The notes beneath the pieces were generated by a model. The model worked only from the letters and a program-made list of their open reading frames with translations, was not told the origin of the DNA and did not search any database. This document shows positions 1 to 7,266 of a stretch of 28,983 bases of DNA, one piece after another (position 1 is the stretch's first letter; each line of letters opens with the position of its first letter). Source of the stretch: a virus; the IMG/VR virus record IMGVR_UViG_3300007735_000578, positions 1-28,983 of that record; one strand, written 5' to 3'. The position numbers and the translations under genes were made by a program.

Positions 1-178
1 CAAAAGGCACATCTCCACAATATGTGTTTGGATAAGTAGGCCAACTAGGATTGGTCACACTAATATTTAGTGCTTGACGACACTGTTCATACAAAGTTGA
101 AACTTCTTGTTCAGTTAGAAAATATGCAGTGTCTTTAATTGTTAGTTTAAAAGTCTTTTCAATAGTCATATAATTCAT
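1..178 (-). CDS. Unknown protein, cut by window edge
   Basis: This open frame starts at ATG 178 (alternative in-frame ATG at 169) and runs off the left edge without a stop, so about 59 codons are seen. The N-terminus reads MNYMTIEKTFKLTIKD, followed by a helix-like stretch (TEQEVSTLYEQCRQAL) and an aromatic/proline segment (NPSWPTYPNTY). I recognise no family. It is divergent from the gene starting at 251, and the 72-bp gap must hold the promoters of both. No Shine-Dalgarno sequence precedes either ATG. The reading is supported by an uninterrupted frame and a plausible composition only. Confidence 0.55.
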   Translation of the reverse strand, partial: MNYMTIEKTFKLTIKDTAYFLTEQEVSTLYEQCRQALNISVTNPSWPTYPNTYCGDVPF

Positions 179-238
179 ATTAACAGTTACCCCAAACAAA
201 GTCAAGTACTTTCTTGATTTGTATCTTTGTTCGTGGTA

Positions 239-250
239 TATTTATAAGAT
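239..250 (+). promoter_or_regulatory. Candidate late promoter motif abutting start codon
   Basis: The sequence TATTTATAAGAT lies directly against ATG 251. The identical 12-mer lies directly against the ATG at 2513 on the other strand, and close variants abut the starts at 3080 and 3785. It resembles the AT-rich -10-only late promoters of T4-like phages. If it is a -10 element, the transcript would start almost at the ATG. Confidence 0.45.
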
Positions 251-769
251 ATGATACTTTCAGAAAATAGAATAGTTGAATATGGTTGTTTAATGGCATT
301 ACCTCCAATAGATTATGGTTATAAAATGGTTAATCTAGCTAAAAGATTAATACCTGTAAAAAATCTATACACAGATCCAAACGATCCAAGTTACGGTCAT
401 ACAGATCAAGACTTTCATTGTACACTAAAGTACGGATTTTCTCCTGATCTGATGAAAGTTGATGTGGCTAGAATTCTAAACGGTATGGAACCATTTAACA
501 TTAAATTAAAAGCACTCAACTTGTTTGAAAATGATAAATTTGATGTGGTTAAATTTGAGGTTGAACCAAATGAAACACTGATGGAATTGAGAAAACGATG
601 TGACGGATATAAAAACGAAGATAAATATCCTACATATAATGCACACGCAACACTTGCTTATGTGAAGAAAGGTACTTTTCCACATATTAAAGAAAATCTA
701 AATATAGCTCTACCAATTACCCGATTCAAATATAGTGGGCCTTCAGGAAGATACTTTATAAATCTATGA
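251..769 (+). CDS. 2H phosphoesterase family protein (LigT / Acb1-like)
   Basis: The 172-residue product carries the two HxT signatures of the 2H phosphoesterase superfamily: H56-C-T58-L in FHCTLKYG and H132-A-T134-L in AHATLAYV, 76 residues apart. Family members hydrolyse or form 2',5' or cyclic phosphodiester bonds in RNA or cyclic nucleotides. Phage members include the anti-CBASS enzyme Acb1 (T4 57B), of similar size and motif order, and LigT-like RNA ligase/phosphodiesterases. The sequence alone does not say which. The start is fixed by the motif TATTTATAAGAT against the ATG; an internal Met15 is possible but less supported. It is the first gene of a tight operon, its TGA overlapping the next ATG (ATGA at 766-769). 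The class call is firm and the substrate is not. Confidence 0.8.
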   Translation: MILSENRIVEYGCLMALPPIDYGYKMVNLAKRLIPVKNLYTDPNDPSYGHTDQDFHCTLKYGFSPDLMKVDVARILNGMEPFNIKLKALNLFENDKFDVVKFEVEPNETLMELRKRCDGYKNEDKYPTYNAHATLAYVKKGTFPHIKENLNIALPITRFKYSGPSGRYFINL

Positions 770-1185
770 TTACTTTGTGTGAAGTATTTGAATCTTCTCA
801 TAAAGATCTAGTATCTTTATTTGAAACGCCTCTTAAAATATCTCCACTTGATTTTGATCCTAATAAACTAAATAGTTTTAGTGGTACTTATTTGTTTACA
901 ATAGGCGTAAAAGAAGTTGCTAGAAAAATAGGAACTTTTGAAAAATTCGATATTTATGAATATACCGTTGGAGATTATACAATAATAACATTGGTTAATG
1001 GTGATTATACAGAAGCATTTTTTATGTACCAATTAAATGATAATAAAATAATTTTACATAAAATGTGGGAATGGATATTGGGATGTGGATTATGTGAATA
1101 TTTTATTAATAACTACATATTAAATAATATCACAAAATCAATAGAGTATTCATCATTAACAGACTATAGATTATTTTTTAAATAA
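766..1185 (+). CDS. Unknown protein in 2H/ART operon
   Basis: This 139-residue protein has no family I recognise. It is rich in aromatic and beta-branched residues (FEKFDIYEYTVGDYTIITL, then EAFFMYQL), suggesting an alternating beta-strand domain followed by a helix around KMWEWILGCGLCEYF. No signal peptide or clear membrane segment is seen. Its ATG overlaps the stop of the 2H phosphoesterase gene by 4 bases, so translation is probably coupled. It ends 1 nt before the next start. The tight spacing suggests it works with, or is delivered with, the neighbouring enzymes. Confidence 0.7.
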   Translation: MITLCEVFESSHKDLVSLFETPLKISPLDFDPNKLNSFSGTYLFTIGVKEVARKIGTFEKFDIYEYTVGDYTIITLVNGDYTEAFFMYQLNDNKIILHKMWEWILGCGLCEYFINNYILNNITKSIEYSSLTDYRLFFK

Positions 1186-1186
1186 T

Positions 1187-1531
1187 ATGATAAAACTAAA
1201 AGATATACTAACTGAGATTAAGAGTGATGATGTTGCTTATCATTTTACTAAGTTATCTAATTTAAATAGTATAAAAAGAGAAGGATTAAAGCCGTTTGTT
1301 CCAAAAGATATGCCTACAGAAGAAGAAGGCGTATATTTGTTTAAGACTAAAGAAGGAGCGGAAGAAGCATTTGAAAATTGGTATGGGGAAAGATATGATG
1401 AAGATGTAGAATTTGTATTGTTAACCATTGACATTTCAAATTTAAGAGTATTTTCTACATTAGCTGATTATGAATATATTTCATATGAACCAATTCCCCC
1501 ATCAAACATTATCAACATAGAACACATATGA
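1187..1531 (+). CDS. ADP-ribosyltransferase-like small protein
   Basis: The 114-residue product begins MIKLKDILTE, then has YHFTKLSNLNSIKREGLKP and GVYLFKTKEGAEEAFENW, and ends in a strand (VLLTIDISNL) and YEPIPPSNIINIE. A start of the type 'YHxTxxxNLxSIxxxGL' with a C-terminal 'EPIPPxNI' block is a pattern I know from small ART/KptA-like NAD-binding folds. This is recognition by pattern, not by search. The N-terminal ten residues are almost identical to those of the next gene (MIKLKDILNE), suggesting a shared leader such as a head-targeting propeptide. It starts 1 nt after the previous stop, and its TGA overlaps the next ATG. A catalytic glutamate cannot be assigned with certainty. Confidence 0.6.
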   Translation: MIKLKDILTEIKSDDVAYHFTKLSNLNSIKREGLKPFVPKDMPTEEEGVYLFKTKEGAEEAFENWYGERYDEDVEFVLLTIDISNLRVFSTLADYEYISYEPIPPSNIINIEHI

Positions 1532-2361
1532 TCAAATTAAAAGACATACTAAACGAAACGCCACTAGGCACATACACAGCCATAGGCGGATTTGACAAAG
1601 GCGCTTCATACAAAGATCCAAGAGATCGAGCAGCTTTAAATCATCCTGTAACAATTCAAAAAGTCAAAGATATGTTGAAAAATACATCTGTTGACTTTGA
1701 CTTTTATTTTGTTAATAAACCAGGTCTCAGAAAATTTAGTGAAAAAGGCAAAGTACCCTACGATTTTATTGTAAAACCATATCCAGAAGGATTGGGCATA
1801 GATCCTAATAAAATAGAAATAAATAAAGATAACATCACCGTTTTCTTTGTGGGTAATACTGCTGCTGATAAAATTCCAATGACTGCTTGGACTATAATTC
1901 ATAGAGTAGGACACGTAATGAATAGAACTCCTCAATTTCAAGACTATACAAAATGGATAGATAATGAATTTAATGAACTATTAAAGATTTACGGTAAAAG
2001 CAAAGAAAACACAAGATACGGCAACAATGATTATAAAAAATCAAGAACATTTGATTTAGCAAAAGGTAGATTGTTTAATCACATCGGTACAATGCGTAGT
2101 GCAAGAGAAGGCAAACTATCTCGTAGATATTACGAATTTTATTATGAACTGTTTGTACAGTATTTAAAAGACGGTAAAATTACATTCAATCCACTTACAA
2201 AAAATCTTTTGGTAGGATTTGGTCCTTACGGTAGCAAAACTATCGCAACTACACAAAACTTAACTGAAGCACAAGAAAAATTAGATAGTATTGCAAATAC
2301 AATACCATATCTAATTGAAGATGTTTTAGGAGCTAGTGTAGGCGATATATTCGTTATGTAA
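1528..2361 (+). CDS. Unknown protein with HRxGH motif, possible inactive metallopeptidase
   Basis: The 277-residue protein opens with MIKLKDILNE, shared with the gene before it. The central segment TAWTIIHRVGHVMN (about residues 119-132) sits in a predicted helix and looks like a zinc-peptidase HExxH in which the glutamate is arginine (HRVGH). Without the Glu, peptidase activity is doubtful, so this may be a structural or binding fold. Downstream are a charged region (RSAREGKLSRRYYEFYYELF) and a hydrophobic C-terminus. I recall similar HRxGH proteins in large phages but can name no function. It ends a four-gene operon and meets a small gene on the other strand tail to tail. Confidence 0.65.
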   Translation: MIKLKDILNETPLGTYTAIGGFDKGASYKDPRDRAALNHPVTIQKVKDMLKNTSVDFDFYFVNKPGLRKFSEKGKVPYDFIVKPYPEGLGIDPNKIEINKDNITVFFVGNTAADKIPMTAWTIIHRVGHVMNRTPQFQDYTKWIDNEFNELLKIYGKSKENTRYGNNDYKKSRTFDLAKGRLFNHIGTMRSAREGKLSRRYYEFYYELFVQYLKDGKITFNPLTKNLLVGFGPYGSKTIATTQNLTEAQEKLDSIANTIPYLIEDVLGASVGDIFVM

Positions 2362-2363
2362 TA

Positions 2364-2513
2364 TTAATTAGCCAATGATCCAGATCCATTACTACTAATA
2401 CTCACATCATATGCTGGTTGACCCAATTGGTTGTTGACATAAATTTCATCCCAACTAGGAACATTTACTAACTTTTTCTTGCCTTTTTTATCTTTGGTTA
2501 CAATACGTCGCAT
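2364..2513 (-). CDS. Small basic protein, unknown
   Basis: This 49-residue frame starts at ATG 2513 and stops with TAA at 2364-2366. The N-terminal part is very basic (RRIVTKDKKGKKKLVNV). It is followed by PSWDEIYVNNQLGQPAYDV and a Ser/Gly/Asn-rich tail. I know no family. The main support is upstream: TATTTATAAGAT is directly against the ATG, identical to the motif before the gene at 251. It ends 2 nt from the stop of the convergent gene at 1528-2361. Confidence 0.6.
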   Translation of the reverse strand: MRRIVTKDKKGKKKLVNVPSWDEIYVNNQLGQPAYDVSISSNGSGSLAN

Positions 2514-2525
2514 ATCTTATAAATA
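2514..2525 (-). promoter_or_regulatory. Candidate late promoter motif (exact copy)
   Basis: Read on the minus strand this is TATTTATAAGAT, identical to 239-250 and likewise touching the start codon (2513). An exact 12-mer at the same position in front of two unrelated genes on opposite strands is unlikely by chance. Confidence 0.45.
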
Positions 2526-2534
2526 GAGAAAAAA

Positions 2535-3080
2535 TTATTTGGGTTGTACATTTGGTACACAATAGTTTGGTTTACACTGACCAAACTTTATTGGACTTCT
2601 CAATAACAATGTTCCAAACATCCAATCAGCAAATGGCAATACCACATTATAGTTCTTGTACATATATCTATGATGCAACAAATGATGTCCATTTAATTTA
2701 ACAAACCACCATCTATACTCCACTCCTCTTTGTTTGGGTAAATGCATACACCAATGTATAAACTCATAAACTCCATAATAACACATAGCAACCACAAATG
2801 TCAACAAAAATAATTTATATCCAAATACCAACATAGGTAATCCAGCCAATGTAGATATTACCAAACCATTCCACTTAGCCATAGGAATCTTTTTACCATC
2901 ATCACCATCTTGAGCGTGGTACGTTTCATCATACTTGTATATGTTATGATGCACTTTGGTATGAGCATTATAAGCATATGTAAATCCAAATGGAGGTTTA
3001 TGCATCACAAATCTATGTAGTGACCACTCACATATGCTACACCAACAAATCAAACCAACAATAGTTAATAATAGTATCAT
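2535..3080 (-). CDS. Fatty-acid-hydroxylase / sterol-desaturase-like membrane enzyme
   Basis: The 181-residue product shows the histidine boxes of the di-iron fatty acid hydroxylase superfamily: H22-RFVM-H27, H40-TKV-H44-H45, H109-WCM-H113 and H132-H133-LL-H136-H137. Hydrophobic stretches near residues 1-17 and 72-105 fit two membrane hairpins. Such enzymes use iron and oxygen to hydroxylate or desaturate lipids or carotenoids in the membrane. The length is close to small bacterial members, and all boxes are present, so it is probably active. It is unusual in a phage-like setting. The motif TATTTATAACA lies against its ATG. A terminator separates it from the gene upstream, so it is transcribed alone. 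Confidence 0.85.
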   Translation of the reverse strand: MILLLTIVGLICWCSICEWSLHRFVMHKPPFGFTYAYNAHTKVHHNIYKYDETYHAQDGDDGKKIPMAKWNGLVISTLAGLPMLVFGYKLFLLTFVVAMCYYGVYEFIHWCMHLPKQRGVEYRWWFVKLNGHHLLHHRYMYKNYNVVLPFADWMFGTLLLRSPIKFGQCKPNYCVPNVQPK

Positions 3081-3091
3081 TGTTATAAATA
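3081..3091 (-). promoter_or_regulatory. Candidate late promoter motif (variant)
   Basis: On the minus strand TATTTATAACA abuts ATG 3080. It shares TATTTATAA with the motifs at 239 and 2514. It lies directly after the terminator of the upstream gene, as expected of a separate transcription unit. Confidence 0.4.
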
Positions 3092-3092
3092 G

Positions 3093-3121
3093 AAAAACCC
3101 CACACCTTAATTGATGTGGGG
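3093..3121 (-). terminator. Rho-independent terminator
   Basis: On the minus strand CCCCACA pairs with TGTGGGG across a 10-nt loop and is followed by five T. It ends the transcript of the gene at 3144-3785. Confidence 0.85.
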
Positions 3122-3143
3122 TTGATCTTTAAATATATTCTAA

Positions 3144-3785
3144 TTAATCTAAACTACTACCAATGTTTGATTGTGAATAAGCAATCAAGTCACCTTCATT
3201 GTCAACCACATAATAATCAGAATATTGACTTGGGTTAGTTGGCAATTGTTTCATTTGAATATTTGGAAATGCTTTTTGAAAATCAGCTGCTGATACAACC
3301 CACTTCTTTACACCATTCTTCATCTTGGGCTTAGCATTTGTTGATATCCAATTGTTTGGAGTCTCCATCGGACTAAATACATATCCTTGTACTTCATTCA
3401 CATCACTCTTGGTAGGCTTAAATCCCAATTTCTGTAATTCTTTGGTACTAGCTTCTTCACTTACTAATTGTGATAGATCTTTATTAACTACCACAATCTT
3501 TTCTTTTGCCAACTCTTTTAATTCTGCTGCGGTCAACTTTTTCAATATATTCTTGATAACTTCATCAGTAGTCATACCACCTGTAGTATTCAATGATGCA
3601 ATCAAATCTTTAAATTGTGTTGGAGTCTTATAATGCTTATCAGATGATCTTTCAGTTTGTCTAGCATCTCCTCTATATAATAATAGTGTAGTACCCCCAC
3701 CAACTGTAGAAATTTGTAGTGTTGTAAGTGCATTTTGTTCAGCAATCACTTCTTTGATCAATTGCTTAAGTTCATTCTTGGTCAT
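3144..3785 (-). CDS. Unknown protein with possible head-targeting N-terminus
   Basis: The 213-residue product begins MTKNELKQLIKEVIAEQ, an amphipathic helix ending in IAE, in the style of capsid-targeting propeptides of T4-like internal proteins. The first part (about residues 20-50) is Thr/Gly-rich. A middle helical part (LKKLTAAELKELAKEKIVVV) and a C-terminal part (NNWISTNAKPK, then DYYVVDNEGDLIAYSQS) follow. I recognise no enzyme motif. It stands alone: a terminator follows it, another ends just upstream of it, and TATTTATTAAGAT abuts its ATG. I am confident it is a gene and unsure of its role. Confidence 0.65.
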   Translation of the reverse strand: MTKNELKQLIKEVIAEQNALTTLQISTVGGGTTLLLYRGDARQTERSSDKHYKTPTQFKDLIASLNTTGGMTTDEVIKNILKKLTAAELKELAKEKIVVVNKDLSQLVSEEASTKELQKLGFKPTKSDVNEVQGYVFSPMETPNNWISTNAKPKMKNGVKKWVVSAADFQKAFPNIQMKQLPTNPSQYSDYYVVDNEGDLIAYSQSNIGSSLD

Positions 3786-3798
3786 ATCTTAATAAATA
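3786..3798 (-). promoter_or_regulatory. Candidate late promoter motif (one-base insertion)
   Basis: On the minus strand TATTTATTAAGAT abuts ATG 3785. It is the 12-mer seen at 239 and 2514 with one extra T. Confidence 0.4.
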
Positions 3799-3824
3799 TA
3801 AAATCTAGTCCAAGTTTACCACAA

Positions 3825-3859
3825 TAAAAAATCCCCGTCAATAAAATATCAACGGGGAT
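3825..3859 (-). terminator. Rho-independent terminator after the secreted protein gene
   Basis: On the minus strand ATCCCCGT pairs with ACGGGGAT across a 13-nt A/T-rich loop, followed by a run of T. It lies 24 nt after the stop of the gene at 3883-6033. Confidence 0.85.
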
Positions 3860-3882
3860 CTTATCTATAACTTTATTCTACT

Positions 3883-6033
3883 TCACTCAACCACAACTCT
3901 AATAAAGCCAACACTATCAACAACACTCACTTCTACACTCAATTCAGATCCAGTACCCACCACACCTGATTGTACAACCTTCCAACTATTGTTGTTGCTA
4001 CCATTCAATACATAACTACGACCACTTCCCTTCAAAAAGAAGCCTTCACCAACCTTCACACTAGGCACAGATGGAGACCAAGTACCATCAACAAACTCCG
4101 TAGCACCAAATCCAGTGCCAGTCCATTGATACACAACATCTCCCTCATTAGCTACCAATCCACCCACATCAGTCAAACTACCACCCACTGCCATTGGAAC
4201 CGACAACAAACTAATTCCATTATCCAATGTCTTGTTGTTGTTCTGACTAACTTCACCAATCAATGTAATAGTAGTAGCACTAGGTACATTGATAAAGAAC
4301 CCTTCACCAACTGGTAATGCCATAGTTGGTAGATCCCAAGCACCATCAACATATGAATTGGCTGAATACTTACCATCAAACTTATAAACGGTAGTACCAT
4401 CTGGTACATTCAATACATTGCCAATTAGATTATTACCATTATTTAGCTGGTTACCAATCAAATTATATCCCTTGTTGAGATTCAAACGAACATAACCCAC
4501 AATATTCTGACTCACAACCTGTGTGCCAACAACAGACTGACTTGGTACTACACTGCTTTGAATTGTATATGTTCTACCCAACTCAGAAGCAAAATTAACC
4601 TTCAATGCAGTTGCAGTAGATGATACACTCAATACTGGAGACTTTGCTTGGGGTACATATTCAACAAAAAATCCTTCATCACTCAATGCCGTCCATCCCT
4701 GAGCCCAATTATCACTGCCAAATGCTCCTGTAAAATTAACAACATCAAATCCAACCACATCAGTCTGTGCAATAGTATAAGCTGGACTACCAACCTTTAA
4801 TGTAGGATCCAACTTGCCATCCTGAGCACGACTAATACTAACAATCATAGGATCAATAGTAGGATTGCTGTTGGAAGATACATAAGTACCACCATAATCT
4901 TCTGTGGTACCTGTCTTATATCCCCAGAAAATATTGTTCTTCAAATCAGGAGTAGATACTCCATCATCATCAATACGCACTCTTACACCACCAAAATCAG
5001 TAAAAATACTATTGTACCAACGTGCCTTGTTTTCTACACGAAAACGTAAAGCATCATTAGCTGTAGTATTGGTTCCAGCACCAATCAATGTAGCATTACG
5101 AATAGTATAGTTAGCCAATGGCAACGCACCGGGTACTTTTACATCAGGTGGTTGTGGTTGTCCATTTTGTTCAGATCCATTGTCCTTAGCAGTAGGTTCT
5201 TGAATACCAAACCAAAATTGATTTGATCCATTATACCCCATATCAGTATCAAATCCATCATCATCATTAAACGCTGATACCAAATACTTTGTATTCACAC
5301 ATCCACCAAAGAACTCAAATCCATCATCAGCAGTACAATATGCCTCCAAATACTCCATAGTTGTACCCCTACCAACCGCACCCAATGACCATCCATTGAT
5401 TTCTTTATCAGTAGTCAACTTCTTGCCACCATGTCTTACTGATACATAACGATATACACCCGAATTATCACTATCATCACTACCACCAAATCTATGAATA
5501 AAATCAAGTTGTCCATTAGCAGTATTGGTTACACACAAATCAGGCAATCCTTCATAAATTTCATAATTTACATTGTTTGTAGTCCAACCAGCATTGTTTA
5601 GTCTAGCATTACCAAATACTACCAATCCTCCCCACAAACCACGACTCGGAAATGGTAAATCACCACTATCACTCACATCATCCACCGCAGCAGTCATAAT
5701 AATTGGATTGGTTGCAGTGCCATTAGCATTAACTTTACCACCCCTACAAACAAACAAACAACCGAAATCATTTGCCGCACTACTACTAGTACCACTACCA
5801 GCAGTTCCTTGAATAACAGTACCAGCTTCAATATCCAATACCGCATTGCTCATCACATAGGTAAATCCAGTCAAAATATATGTGTTGCTGGCTACCCACT
5901 TGTGATTATTATACAAATAACCACTAATATAGTTGGTATCACCCCTCACATTTACGCTGGTCAACACTGACATTAATAATGTCATACACGCAATCAATAC
6001 CCCAAACTTCATACTTTTCATCTTCATATGCAC
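3883..6033 (-). CDS. Secreted right-handed beta-helix-type protein, bacterial in style
   Basis: This 716-residue protein has a signal peptide: basic MHMKMKSMKFG, then a hydrophobic core about LIACMTLLMSVLTSV, ending near residue 31. Residues of about 40-450 contain WGGLVVFGNARLNN, IYEGLP, YRYVSVRHGG, DGFEFFGG and FNDDDGFDTDMG. I associate these with large extracellular repeat proteins of Bacteroidota and Verrucomicrobiota that fold as beta-helices. A segment FASELGRTYTIQSS follows, then two related C-terminal repeats (GYNLIGNQLNNGNNLIGNVL, and VVYQWTGTGFGATEF; each has a VGEGFF block). That tail style is typical of Verrucomicrobiota. It probably came from the host and may be secreted by the infected cell or be a virion surface protein. 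The AUG choice among Met1, Met3 and Met5 is open. A terminator follows it. Confidence 0.8.
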   Translation of the reverse strand: MHMKMKSMKFGVLIACMTLLMSVLTSVNVRGDTNYISGYLYNNHKWVASNTYILTGFTYVMSNAVLDIEAGTVIQGTAGSGTSSSAANDFGCLFVCRGGKVNANGTATNPIIMTAAVDDVSDSGDLPFPSRGLWGGLVVFGNARLNNAGWTTNNVNYEIYEGLPDLCVTNTANGQLDFIHRFGGSDDSDNSGVYRYVSVRHGGKKLTTDKEINGWSLGAVGRGTTMEYLEAYCTADDGFEFFGGCVNTKYLVSAFNDDDGFDTDMGYNGSNQFWFGIQEPTAKDNGSEQNGQPQPPDVKVPGALPLANYTIRNATLIGAGTNTTANDALRFRVENKARWYNSIFTDFGGVRVRIDDDGVSTPDLKNNIFWGYKTGTTEDYGGTYVSSNSNPTIDPMIVSISRAQDGKLDPTLKVGSPAYTIAQTDVVGFDVVNFTGAFGSDNWAQGWTALSDEGFFVEYVPQAKSPVLSVSSTATALKVNFASELGRTYTIQSSVVPSQSVVGTQVVSQNIVGYVRLNLNKGYNLIGNQLNNGNNLIGNVLNVPDGTTVYKFDGKYSANSYVDGAWDLPTMALPVGEGFFINVPSATTITLIGEVSQNNNKTLDNGISLLSVPMAVGGSLTDVGGLVANEGDVVYQWTGTGFGATEFVDGTWSPSVPSVKVGEGFFLKGSGRSYVLNGSNNNSWKVVQSGVVGTGSELSVEVSVVDSVGFIRVVVE

Positions 6034-6203
6034 TTTAATTTATTATCTTATTTATTATTATATAACATAATTCCATAAACAACTTCCACTCGGAAACTAT
6101 GAAACTATGTAACACAATCTACCATAGATATTAACAAAAGTACACTATAAAAACTCCTACACCCCATTCGTAACAACTTCGTCACATTACCCACCCAACC
6201 AAA

Positions 6204-6587
6204 TTAATGCACAATATCAACACAATATACTTTTTGTTGATTAACCGTGGTCACTATCACATTTACATCTACCTTGATATCATCATTCCTAAAACAATAA
6301 TACTGATACGCCGAATGAAGCTTCAATTTATCTGGGGGAAAACATTTAAATACTCTATGCCATGGATCCATTCTCACTAATGCATCCTCATTCATCACAT
6401 TTTTAGCACTTTTATACCTGAACCTCAAATATGATTGACTTATACCCATAAATCTATGTTTATGTAATTTATAACCCCGACCCTCCAACTTCAAACTATC
6501 CAAATAACCACTCAAACTATAGTCAATAACCTTCCACTGTGTATTTGTCACGGGATATTCATTATGACTCTTATTATCAATATTCAT
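6204..6587 (-). CDS. Unknown protein, paralog of the next gene
   Basis: The 127-residue product shares landmarks with the 179-residue product encoded just upstream (6591-7130): EYPVTNTQWKV against KYPVINNDWVL, MDPWHRVFKCF against IDPWNRQFPYF, and a C-terminus VYCVDIV against VACLDIV. The two genes are therefore diverged tandem duplicates, with this copy shorter. I know no family. No membrane segment, metal site or catalytic motif is obvious. The genes are 3 nt apart and surely co-transcribed. The 170 bp between this stop and the start of the secreted-protein gene (6034-6203) hold nothing recognisable. Confidence 0.65.
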   Translation of the reverse strand: MNIDNKSHNEYPVTNTQWKVIDYSLSGYLDSLKLEGRGYKLHKHRFMGISQSYLRFRYKSAKNVMNEDALVRMDPWHRVFKCFPPDKLKLHSAYQYYCFRNDDIKVDVNVIVTTVNQQKVYCVDIVH

Positions 6588-6590
6588 ATA

Positions 6591-7130
6591 TTATGCCTCC
6601 ACTATATCCAAACAAGCCACACTAACTCCCTCTATAGATGTAGTAGTCAAAATCATCAGCGGTACAATATTATTAATTATACTAACCATATAGTTACTGC
6701 TACTACTTACCACTTTATCTCTATATACTACCCAATATCCATATCGTATCTTATTATCACTACTATTATAATAATCACTAGTTGTATCCTCCACAAAATA
6801 CGGAAACTGCCTGTTCCAAGGATCTATGTTATATGCCTTCCATATAGCTTCCTTAACACGATCTGTCATAAATTGATTGCCAGGATACCTCATAAAAGCA
6901 TTACGCTTCATATACCCCCTCCTCATATAATACTCATACACATCGTTAAACTTGGTTATCTCATTCTTTACCACATCAATTACATTGCCAACATCCAAAC
7001 AATGTGCCATCATATCACTACCCAAACTTCTACCCCATAACTCTGGTATCTTAATATCATCGGGATTCTTATGTAACACCCAATCATTGTTGATCACCGG
7101 ATACTTAGTAAATACTTCAATGTTTGCCAT
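6591..7130 (-). CDS. Unknown protein, paralog of 6204-6587
   Basis: This 179-residue protein is the longer of two tandem paralogs (shared W, DPWxR and C-terminal LDIV blocks, see 6204-6587). Its middle has a basic, aromatic region (YEYYMRRGYMKRNAFMRYPG). The C-terminal third alternates hydrophobic strands. No known family comes to mind, and the DPWxR block is the best anchor for a search. The start at 7130 is followed by ANIEVF; no Shine-Dalgarno site precedes it. Confidence 0.65.
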   Translation of the reverse strand: MANIEVFTKYPVINNDWVLHKNPDDIKIPELWGRSLGSDMMAHCLDVGNVIDVVKNEITKFNDVYEYYMRRGYMKRNAFMRYPGNQFMTDRVKEAIWKAYNIDPWNRQFPYFVEDTTSDYYNSSDNKIRYGYWVVYRDKVVSSSSNYMVSIINNIVPLMILTTTSIEGVSVACLDIVEA

Positions 7131-7196
7131 ATACTAACCATATTACACCACTTCACTAGAGTTTGTCAAGATTAAACCAAATTTAAATACAATAAG

Positions 7197-7261
7197 CCCC
7201 CCCCCCTCCATATACCCGCTTAATCAACCAGCCCCCCCTCCCCATATTTGCGCGGGGTATT
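7197..7261. other. C-rich intergenic tract with a short repeat
   Basis: A run of ten C (7197-7206), a second C-rich stretch near 7231-7243, and CATATTTGCGCGGGGTATT (7243-7261) lie just downstream of the methyltransferase gene. A close copy of the last part is at 7891-7911, again after a C run. The role is unknown; it may be a terminator or protein-binding site. Confidence 0.4.
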
Positions 7262-7266
7262 ACTAT

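Noticed and set aside
6564-7040. Plus-strand frame of 158 codons
   Set aside because: It is antisense to the paralogous unknown gene at 6591-7130, whose match to 6204-6587 proves the minus frame is coding.
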